Source: Amycolatopsis sp. cg9
GTDB taxonomy: Bacteria; Actinomycetota; Actinomycetes; Mycobacteriales; Pseudonocardiaceae
NCBI RefSeq assembly: GCF_041346945.1
Contig: NZ_CP166850.1
Location: forward strand, 310,001 to 374,000
Direction of reading: 5' to 3'
Length of the DNA: 64,000 nucleotides
Shown: piece after piece, positions 1-6,891 of the stretch
How the letters are laid out: each line of letters begins with the position of its first letter
Position numbering within the stretch: the stretch's first letter is position 1
Translations under genes and position numbers: made by a program
The notes under the pieces: generated by a model
The model's database searches: none
What the model saw: the letters and a program-made list of their open reading frames with translations, nothing else
Told to the model about the DNA's origin: nothing

Positions 1-705
1 CGTCTTCATCGCGACTTCGGCCTTGCCGTCGCCGTCGTAGTCGAAAACCTGGAACTGCGTGTAGTGCGCGCCCGCGCGGATGTTGCGGCCCAGGTCGATC
101 CGCCACAGGCGGGTCCCGTCCAGCCGGTAGCCGTCGACGTAGACGTTGCCGGTGTAGCCGGACTGCGAGTTGTCCTTGGCGTTGCTCGGATCCCACTTCA
201 CGACGAACTCGTACTGCCCGTCGCCGTCCAGGTCGCCGACGCTCGCGTCGTTGGCACTGTAGGTGTAGCTCTCCCCCGACGGCGTCGTGCCGCCGGCCGG
301 GACCTGGATCGGCACGTCCCGGGTGCTCGCCGCGGCCACGGCGTCGAGCGTCAGGGACTCCTCCGCGGCGAACGCCGACGCCCGCTCCACGCCGTTGACG
401 ACCGCGTGGACCGTGTACTTCGCCCCCGCGGGTGCCCCGGCGTCCAGGTAGCCGGTCGGGCCACCGGCCGGGATCGTGGTCACCCGGGTGCCGTCGCGGT
501 AGACGGCGAACGCCACCCCGGCCGGGTCGGCGGCGAGCAGCCGCCAGCCGACCCGGTTGCCCGCCGCGGTGTGGACGCTGATCACCCCGCGGTTCAGCTC
601 GTCGATCTGCGGCGAGGCGGCCGCCGTCGCCGGGCCCGGCACGAGCCCGGCCGCCAGCACGCCGGCGGCCAGCAGCCGCCCGAGCGCGGAAGTACGCGTG
701 GACAT
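1..705 (-). CDS. rhamnogalacturonan lyase, PL11 family (3' end outside window)
   Basis: Secreted endo-lyase expected to cut the rhamnose-galacturonate backbone of rhamnogalacturonan I. The visible 235 residues hold a signal peptide (STRTSALGRLLAAGVLAAG, cleavage near ATAAA) and the start of the PL11 beta-propeller, including SVGDLDGDGQYEFVVKWDPS and YDGDGKAEVAMKT, the calcium-binding DxDGDGxxE loops of this family. I chose the ATG at 705 because GGAGA lies six bases before it; the in-frame ATG at 711 directly abuts that site. Only 28 bases separate it from the stop of the upstream GH5 gene, so the two are probably co-transcribed from the CebR-type promoter region. The C-terminus lies beyond base 1. 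Confidence 0.9.
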   Translation of the reverse strand, partial: MSTRTSALGRLLAAGVLAAGLVPGPATAAASPQIDELNRGVISVHTAAGNRVGWRLLAADPAGVAFAVYRDGTRVTTIPAGGPTGYLDAGAPAGAKYTVHAVVNGVERASAFAAEESLTLDAVAAASTRDVPIQVPAGGTTPSGESYTYSANDASVGDLDGDGQYEFVVKWDPSNAKDNSQSGYTGNVYVDGYRLDGTRLWRIDLGRNIRAGAHYTQFQVFDYDGDGKAEVAMKT

Positions 706-733
706 CGCCATTCTCCGTCCGAAGTAGACTCGA

Positions 734-3004
734 TCAGCCGATCGTGCAAGTGCTCCCGTTCAAGGCGAAGGACGCCGGCGCGGGGTTGCTCCCGCTGTGG
801 GTGCCGTTGAACCCGATGCCGGTCGAGGCGTTCGGCGCCAGGGTGCCGTTCCAGGCCAGGTTCGTCGCGGTCACCGCGCCGCCGGCGGTCTGGGTGAACG
901 TCGCGCCCCAGCCCGGCAGCGTGACCCGCTGGCCCGAGGTGTAGGTGAACGCCAGCGTCCAGCCGGTGACGGTGCTCGTGCCCGTGTTGGTGATGGTCAC
1001 CGACGCGGTGAACCCGTTGCCGCCGCCCCAGCCCGGCGCGGAGTAGGCGACCTTGCACGCGCCGGTGCCGCCACCCGCACCCGTCGTCGCCGTCACGGCG
1101 CCGGACGCGGCCGAAGTGTTGCCCGCGGCGTCCCTGGCCCGCACCTGGTAGCGGTACGTGCTCGAAGCGGTCAGGCCGCTGTCGGTGAACGTCGTCGACG
1201 CGGCCGAGCCGACCACGGCGAAGGTGCCGCCGGACGCGCCGGGCGCGCGGAGGACGTCGTAGCCGGTGACGCCGACGTTGTCGGTCGAGGCCGGCCAGGC
1301 CAGCGTGACGCCGGAGGACGTCACCCCCGAGACCGCCGGGGTGCCCGGCGTCGTCGGCGCCTGTGTGTCCGCGGTACCCCCGCCGTAGATCGTGGCTTCC
1401 TTCGCCGTCTGCCGGACACCGTTGGTGCCGTTGAGGAAGCGCTCGCCCCACGCGGTCAGGCTCGCGGGGTCGAACCCGTTGGTCATGTCGAGGTAGGCGA
1501 CGTCGCTGCCGTTGCCGCTCCACGACCAGCCGAGGTAGCCGAGACCGCGGGCCTGCGCCTGGGCCATGATCGTGTCCTCGTCCGGGTTGCCGTCGCTGTG
1601 CATGTTGCCGAACTCGCCGACGACCAGCGGCAGCCCGGCGGTGCGGAAGGCGTCGAAGTAGGCGTTGATCTCGGCGGCGGTGTCGTAGACGCCGTACATG
1701 TGGATCGAGAACACCGTGTTGTGCTGCGGATCGGCGTTGAGCACCGAAGCCGCGTTGTCGCGCATGATGTTCTGCCAGTCCTGGCCCCACATCGGCGCGT
1801 CGGCCATGATCAGGTGCTGCAGCCCGGCGCCGCGGAGCCGGGTGATGGCGCTCGACGTCGCGCTCGCCCAGGTCGCGCTCACCTGCGCGTTGTTGCCGAA
1901 CGGTTCGTTGCCGAGGTTGACGACGACGTAGTTCTCCTGGCCCTGCAACGCGCTCGCGATGCTGATCCAGTAGTCGGCGGCCTGGTCGAGGCTCGCCGCC
2001 GCGCTTTCTTCGCCGTACCCGGTGGTGTCGTGCACTTCCAGGACGCAGATCAGCCGCGACTGCTTGCACAGCGAGATGATGTTCGTGACTTCGGCCGCCG
2101 AGGTCGGTCCCCACCGCTTGCCACTGCCGAGGACGACCCGGACGGTGTTGGCCCCGAAGGACTTGATGTTCGCGAAAGCGCTGTTCTGGCCGGTGTACCA
2201 GGCGTACGGGTGGTTGACCCCGCGCATCACGAACGCGGACCCGTTCGCCTCGACCACGCGGGTGCCGTCGACGTGCAGCCCGGTGGCGGCGGGCGTGCTC
2301 GGGCTCAGCGCCGCGACCAGCGCCGGGTACCACTTGCTCTCCATCTTCGCGATCCCGGTGGTGCCGTTGGGGTGGACGCCGTCGGTGGTGTCCGCCGCGG
2401 TGTCGAACCCGGTCCACTGGTCGACGACGGTGATCGGGGACGCGGCCGTGCTGTGCGCCACGGCCCAGCCGGGGATGGCGGCGTTGAGGTCGACCACCCG
2501 CTGGGCGCAGGCCGCGCAGTTCGACGGGTTCATCGGGATGATCTTCGCGACGATCAGCTTGGTCGCCGGGTTGCTCGCCCGCAGCTGGCCCAGCAGCGTG
2601 GTGAAGGCGTCCAGGATCGTGCTCGCCGCGATGCCGTTCCAGACGTCGTTGGTGCCCAGGTGCATCAGGACGACGTCCGGGTGCGTCGAGGACAGCCAGC
2701 CGGGCAGCTGGTTGTCCCGGGCGATCCCGGTCGCGAGGAAGCCGCCGTGGCCTTCGTTCTCGCCGTCGTAGGTGAACCCGCAGCCCTGGGGCGGCAGCGT
2801 GCCGACGAAGTCGACGTCGGTGTGCCCGGTCTGCTGGAGGTGCTGCCACAGCAGGGCCCGCCAGCACCCGGGCGACCCCGTGATGGAGTCACCCAGCGCC
2901 ATGACGCGCGTGGGCGCGGCCGCGCCGGCCGGCGTGGGGGCCACGACGGCGCAGGCGGCCAGCAGCAGGCCGACCAGGGCCGCGCGGAGAAAACGCCACT
3001 TCAT
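734..3004 (-). CDS. multidomain secreted SGNH esterase - GH5 endoglycanase - FnIII - CBM2
   Basis: A 756-residue exported enzyme. Domains in order: signal peptide (1-29); SGNH/GDSL hydrolase (about 30-235) with ALGDS (Ser40), GTND (117-120) and DGVHP (Asp208, His211); GH5-type (beta/alpha)8 hydrolase (about 240-540) with acid/base in LGNEP (Glu367) and nucleophile in VGEFG (Glu464); one fibronectin III domain (about 550-640); C-terminal CBM2 (650-756) with conserved Cys and Trp residues. The GH5 part resembles bacterial mannanases/endoglucanases; the esterase would suit deacetylation of the same polymer. Start chosen at 3004 because AGGAGG sits just upstream; the longer reading to 3067 would run through the operator at 3045-3058. 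First gene of a unit with the PL11 gene. Confidence 0.92.
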   Translation of the reverse strand: MKWRFLRAALVGLLLAACAVVAPTPAGAAAPTRVMALGDSITGSPGCWRALLWQHLQQTGHTDVDFVGTLPPQGCGFTYDGENEGHGGFLATGIARDNQLPGWLSSTHPDVVLMHLGTNDVWNGIAASTILDAFTTLLGQLRASNPATKLIVAKIIPMNPSNCAACAQRVVDLNAAIPGWAVAHSTAASPITVVDQWTGFDTAADTTDGVHPNGTTGIAKMESKWYPALVAALSPSTPAATGLHVDGTRVVEANGSAFVMRGVNHPYAWYTGQNSAFANIKSFGANTVRVVLGSGKRWGPTSAAEVTNIISLCKQSRLICVLEVHDTTGYGEESAAASLDQAADYWISIASALQGQENYVVVNLGNEPFGNNAQVSATWASATSSAITRLRGAGLQHLIMADAPMWGQDWQNIMRDNAASVLNADPQHNTVFSIHMYGVYDTAAEINAYFDAFRTAGLPLVVGEFGNMHSDGNPDEDTIMAQAQARGLGYLGWSWSGNGSDVAYLDMTNGFDPASLTAWGERFLNGTNGVRQTAKEATIYGGGTADTQAPTTPGTPAVSGVTSSGVTLAWPASTDNVGVTGYDVLRAPGASGGTFAVVGSAASTTFTDSGLTASSTYRYQVRARDAAGNTSAASGAVTATTGAGGGTGACKVAYSAPGWGGGNGFTASVTITNTGTSTVTGWTLAFTYTSGQRVTLPGWGATFTQTAGGAVTATNLAWNGTLAPNASTGIGFNGTHSGSNPAPASFALNGSTCTIG

Positions 3005-3044
3005 ACCGACCTCCTGGAGTACCGCTCGACAGGACAGTTCGATC

Positions 3045-3058
3045 TGGGAGCGCTCCCA
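3045..3058. promoter_or_regulatory. CebR-type operator upstream of the GH5 gene
   Basis: TGGGAGCGCTCCCA, a perfect 14-bp palindrome 41 bases upstream of the GH5 start. It is identical to the known CebR/CelR box that represses cellulolytic genes in Streptomyces and Thermobifida until cello-oligosaccharide binds the LacI-family regulator. This suggests that the GH5 and PL11 genes respond to cellobiose. No cebR gene is in the window. Confidence 0.88.
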
Positions 3059-3100
3059 CGCTAGCACGCGGCATCGGGTTTGAGGACCGCCGGTTTTCGG

Positions 3101-3114
3101 AGAAAGCGCTTACT
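3101..3114. promoter_or_regulatory. LacI-family-like operator
   Basis: AGAAAGCGCTTACT, an imperfect palindrome with the AAGCGCTT centre typical of LacI-family operators. It lies in the divergent region between the GH5 gene and the rhamnogalacturonan operon, about 30 bases upstream of the TTGACA element at 3144. It differs from the CebR box, so a second regulator may act on the plus-strand operon. Confidence 0.55.
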
Positions 3115-3143
3115 GAGGTATTGGACTGATCGGGTCGCCGAGG

Positions 3144-3173
3144 TTGACAACCGCGGACGCCCGTGGCTTGAAT
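3144..3173 (+). promoter_or_regulatory. putative promoter of the rhamnogalacturonan operon
   Basis: TTGACA at 3144-3149, then 18 bases, then TTGAAT at 3168-3173, ending 41 bases before the start codon at 3215. The -35 is consensus and the -10 matches at four of six positions. Confidence 0.5.
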
Positions 3174-3214
3174 CGGCTCGACCACAGCGGTCGCGAGCTG
3201 ACCGGAGGCCGGCG

Positions 3215-5872
3215 ATGTCCCCGCAGTTCCCGCTCACCCGGCGCGGCTTCCTCGGCGGCGTGTCCGCCCTGGCCGCCACGGCCGTCGCCCGCCCGGCCAC
3301 CGCGCGGGCCGCCGATCCCGAGGTCCGGCTGCACTGGCTGGACGGCCGTCCGGCGGCTCCGGCGAGTTGCACCTTCGGCGTCCCGTGGCCGCGGGGCACC
3401 CTGGCCAGGACCGTCACGCTGGCGCTGCACACCGCGGGCGGCGTCCCGGTTCCCCTGCAGTCCTGGCCGCTCGCGTACTGGCCGGACGGCTCGCTGAAGT
3501 GGACCGGCCACGCCGTGACGGCGGACGCGGAAGAGTTCCGGCTCGCTCCGGGAACTCCCGAGCCACCACCGGAACCGGTTGCGGTACGCCGGTCACCGCG
3601 CGAAATCGTGCTGGCCAACGGAACGGTCGAGGTGCGGGTCGCGACCGCCGGTCCCGTCGCCGTACCGTCGCTCTCCCGCGCGGGCCGGGTCGTCGCGCAG
3701 AACGGCGAGTTCGTGCTCCGCGTCCAGGACCGGCCGGACGACGAAACCCGGGCGCCGCGCCGCGAGGACGGGGCGGGGGTCGTCGAACGCGCCGAAATCG
3801 AGCAGGCGGGACCGGTGCGCGCGGTGGTGAAGCTGACCGGCCGCTACCGGCTCGGCCCCCGGGCGCTCCTCCCGTGGACGGCGCGGATCTCGCTCGGCGC
3901 CGGTGACGAATCCGTCCGCGTGGTGCACAGCTTCCGGTGGGACGCCGACGAGAACCACGTCTTCGTCCGCGGGCTGGGCCTGCGGTTCTCGGTGCCGCTG
4001 ACCGGCGAGGCGCACGACCGGCACGTCCGCTTCGGCACGGCCGCGGGCGGGGTGTGGGGCGAACCCGTGCGGGTGCTCACCGGCCTGCGCCGCGACCCCG
4101 GCGCGGCGGTCCGGGCGGCCCAGACGGCGGGCACGCCCACCCCGCCGGTCGCGGAATGGGGCCAGCAGGTCCGGGACGGCTACCGGAACCTGGCTCTGTG
4201 GAACGACTTCACGCTGTTCCAGGAGTCCGCCCGGCACTTCGCCGTCTGGAAGCGCACCGGCGCCGAGGGGAGCTGGCTGCGGCACGCCGGCCGCGGCGAC
4301 CGCGCGTCCGGCTTCGGCTACGTCGGCGGGCCCGGTGGTGGCCTCGGCTTCGGCCTGCGCGACTTCTGGCCGCGGGCCCCGCGTTCGCTCGACATCCGCG
4401 GCGCGGCCACGGAAGCGGCCTCGGTGACGCTCTGGTCGTACTCCCCGCTGGGGCCCGCGATGGACCTGCGCACCTACGACACCGTCGCGCACGGCCTCGA
4501 CCTGTCCTACGAAGACGTCCAAGCCGGCTTCGCGACCCCGCAGGGCGTCATGCGGTCCACGGAAATGCGGTTGTGGGCACTGGAAGCCACGCCGTCCCGG
4601 GACGCGATCCCCGCGTTTTCGACGGCGTCGGCCGCGCCACCGCAGCTGGTCACCCGGCCCGGGACCTACCACGCGGCCGGGGTGTTCGGCCGCTGGAGCC
4701 TGCCCGACCGGAGCACCCCCGCCCGCGCCGCCCTCGAAGACGGGCTCGCGCGGGAAGTCGATTTCTACGCCGACCAGGCCGACGAGCGGGAGTGGTCCGG
4801 GTTCTGGCACCACGGCGACGTCATGCACACCTACGACGCCGATCGCCACGAATGGCGCTACGACGTCGGCGGCTACGCCTGGGACAACGCCGAACTCGGC
4901 ACCGACGCCCTGCTCTGGTACGCCTTCCTGCGCTCGGGCGACCCGCGGACCTTCCGGCTCGCGCACGCGATGACCAGGCATGTGTCCGAAGTGGACACCC
5001 ACCACAGCGGCCGGTTCGCCGGGCTCGGCTCGCGCCACGCCGTCGTGCACTGGGGCGACGGCGCCAAGGAAGCGCGGGTCGGCGAGTCGTTCACGAAGCG
5101 GTTCGCCTACTACCTCACCGCCGACGAACTGCTGGGCGAGCTCATCCGGTCGTCGCTGCAAGCGGACGAGACGCTGCGGGCGGTGGACCCGCTGCGCGAA
5201 GTCCTGCCGCCCCAGACCGTCGCGCCGGCCCGGCTGCGGATCGGCCCGGACTGGTACGCGCTGGTGAGCAACTGGCTGGCCGAATGGGAACGCACCGGCG
5301 ACGTCCGCTGGCGCGACCGGATCGCCACCGGCATGCGCGACATCGCCGCGTTCCCGGCCGGGCTGTTCACCGGCGAAGCGGGTGGCGCGGTCGGCTTCGA
5401 CCCGGCGACCGGCCACCTGGTGCACCTCGGCAAGGGCGACTTCGACGGCGGCTACAACCTCGCGATGGCCTTCCTCGGCGAGCAGATCCTGTGGGAGGCA
5501 CTGGATCTGGTCGACGTCCCGGAGTTCCGCCGGACCTACCTGGACTTCGCCCGGTACGCCCAGGCCCCGGCGGCGGAGAAGATCGCCCGCTACGGCCGCG
5601 ACTTCAACCCGGGGCTGTTCAAGACGATCTACTCGCGCGTCACGGCCTGGGCGGGCGAACAGCTCGGCGACGCGAGCCTGCGCCGGCGCGGCTGGGAGCA
5701 GTTCACGAGCGACCCCGCCGGGAAGCCGTGGCCGCCCGCGCAGCGCGTCGGCGGCACCGCGGTGGCGAGCCCGGTGACGGAGATCCCCGGCGGGTTCGCG
5801 ACCAACGACTTCGCCCAGCGGAACCTGGCGATCATCGCGCTGCTGGCCATCGCCCCGGAGGAGGCACCGTGA
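3215..5872 (+). CDS. exo-rhamnogalacturonan lyase-like protein (PL26 / YetA-like), Tat-exported
   Basis: An 885-residue protein with a twin-arginine signal (TRRGFLGG at residues 8-15, followed by Ala-rich stretch). The N-terminal segment VRLHWLDGRPA...PLAYWPDGSLKW matches the RIFT-barrel domain of PcRGLX/YetA-like proteins, followed by an (alpha/alpha)-type barrel region rich in Trp and Tyr (for example YDVGGYAWDNAELGTDALLW). PL26 enzymes release unsaturated galacturonosyl-rhamnose from rhamnogalacturonan I ends. The ATG at 3215 has GGAGG nine bases upstream and yields the Tat signal at the very N-terminus; the longer reading from 3080 would bury it. Its stop overlaps the GTG of the next gene. 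Confidence 0.85.
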   Translation: MSPQFPLTRRGFLGGVSALAATAVARPATARAADPEVRLHWLDGRPAAPASCTFGVPWPRGTLARTVTLALHTAGGVPVPLQSWPLAYWPDGSLKWTGHAVTADAEEFRLAPGTPEPPPEPVAVRRSPREIVLANGTVEVRVATAGPVAVPSLSRAGRVVAQNGEFVLRVQDRPDDETRAPRREDGAGVVERAEIEQAGPVRAVVKLTGRYRLGPRALLPWTARISLGAGDESVRVVHSFRWDADENHVFVRGLGLRFSVPLTGEAHDRHVRFGTAAGGVWGEPVRVLTGLRRDPGAAVRAAQTAGTPTPPVAEWGQQVRDGYRNLALWNDFTLFQESARHFAVWKRTGAEGSWLRHAGRGDRASGFGYVGGPGGGLGFGLRDFWPRAPRSLDIRGAATEAASVTLWSYSPLGPAMDLRTYDTVAHGLDLSYEDVQAGFATPQGVMRSTEMRLWALEATPSRDAIPAFSTASAAPPQLVTRPGTYHAAGVFGRWSLPDRSTPARAALEDGLAREVDFYADQADEREWSGFWHHGDVMHTYDADRHEWRYDVGGYAWDNAELGTDALLWYAFLRSGDPRTFRLAHAMTRHVSEVDTHHSGRFAGLGSRHAVVHWGDGAKEARVGESFTKRFAYYLTADELLGELIRSSLQADETLRAVDPLREVLPPQTVAPARLRIGPDWYALVSNWLAEWERTGDVRWRDRIATGMRDIAAFPAGLFTGEAGGAVGFDPATGHLVHLGKGDFDGGYNLAMAFLGEQILWEALDLVDVPEFRRTYLDFARYAQAPAAEKIARYGRDFNPGLFKTIYSRVTAWAGEQLGDASLRRRGWEQFTSDPAGKPWPPAQRVGGTAVASPVTEIPGGFATNDFAQRNLAIIALLAIAPEEAP

Positions 5873-6891
5873 AGGTACTGGCCCCCGTGCTGGCCGCCGT
5901 GCTGGCCGCCGTGCTCACCTTGGCCGCCGCCCCCGCGGTCGCCGCACCGCGCTGGACCGTCTGCGCCGGCTCGTGCTCCTTCGACGTACCGCCGGGCGAC
6001 TACGAGGTCGACGCCATCCTGGCCGGTGGGACCGGCCTCGACGTCGAGGCCCGCCGGGTCGCGCTCGCCCCGGGCCCGGCCGGCCGGCGCTCGGTGACCG
6101 TCGAGGTGCGCACGCCGGAGGCCATGCCGAGCGGCGAGGAGGGGCCGGGGACGGCCGGGCTGCAGGTCCGGCTCACCGGGACGGCACCGCGGCCGGCGCG
6201 GATCGCCGTGACACCCCGGCCGCGGGCCCCACGGGTTTTCGTCCTCAGCGACTCCACCGCCGCCGACTGGGCGAACCCGCCGAAGAACGGCTGGGCCCAG
6301 GCCCTGCCCGCGTTCTTCCGGGCCGGACCGAGCGTGCGGAACTACGCCCAGTCCGGCGCCGGCACCGTCGGCTACCTGGCCGATCCCCGCTACTTCGCCC
6401 GCGTCCGCCCGATGATCCGGCCCGGCGACACCGCGCTGATCCAGCTGGCGCACAACGACAAGCAGACGACCGAAGCCGACTACCGGGCCAATCTCGCGAC
6501 CCTCGTCGACGGCGTCCGGCGGCAGGGCGGGGCCGCGGTGCTCGTCACGCCACCCGTGCGGCACCGGTTCGGCGCGGACGGGAAGCTGACCCCGCTCGGC
6601 CTGGTGGTCAACAACCTGGGCGTCGACCTGCCCGCCGTCATGCGAGACGTCGCCCGGCAGGAAGGGATCCCGCTGCTCGACCTGACCGCCCGCAGCCAGG
6701 TGCTCCTCGAAAGCCTCGGGGAAGCCGGTTCCTGGCCGCTCTACCTGACCCTCGCGCACGACGGCGTCGACGACGCGACCCACCTCAGCCGGTACGGCGC
6801 CGAACAGTTCGCCGCGCTCGTCGCGGCGGCCGTCGCCACCGCTCGGCTGCCGCTCGCGCGGTTCCTGCGTCCCGGAAGGCCTTCACGATGA
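5869..6891 (+). CDS. rhamnogalacturonan acetylesterase-like SGNH hydrolase (CE12)
   Basis: A 340-residue exported esterase that should remove acetyl groups from rhamnogalacturonan so the lyases can act. It has a signal peptide (1-26), then a beta-rich N-terminal domain with two Cys (about 27-118), then the SGNH domain: LSDST (Ser129), AHNDK (Asn196) and DATHLSRYGA (Asp/His of the triad). The arrangement matches RhgT/YesT-type enzymes. The GTG start overlaps the TGA of the PL26 gene by four bases and is preceded by GGAGGAGG, so translation is coupled. Its own TGA overlaps the ATG of the GH35 gene. Confidence 0.88.
   Translation: MKVLAPVLAAVLAAVLTLAAAPAVAAPRWTVCAGSCSFDVPPGDYEVDAILAGGTGLDVEARRVALAPGPAGRRSVTVEVRTPEAMPSGEEGPGTAGLQVRLTGTAPRPARIAVTPRPRAPRVFVLSDSTAADWANPPKNGWAQALPAFFRAGPSVRNYAQSGAGTVGYLADPRYFARVRPMIRPGDTALIQLAHNDKQTTEADYRANLATLVDGVRRQGGAAVLVTPPVRHRFGADGKLTPLGLVVNNLGVDLPAVMRDVARQEGIPLLDLTARSQVLLESLGEAGSWPLYLTLAHDGVDDATHLSRYGAEQFAALVAAAVATARLPLARFLRPGRPSR

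Noticed and set aside
797..3064. Long plus-strand open frames opposite the GH5 gene and similar long frames opposite most genes
   Set aside because: These are antisense shadows caused by very high GC at third codon positions; they have no recognisable domains or start signals.
3005..3067. N-terminal extension of the GH5 protein
   Set aside because: It would translate through the CebR box and displace the signal peptide; AGGAGG precedes 3004.
3080..3214. N-terminal extension of the PL26-like protein
   Set aside because: It would cover the operator and promoter and move the Tat signal away from the N-terminus; a good ribosome site precedes 3215.
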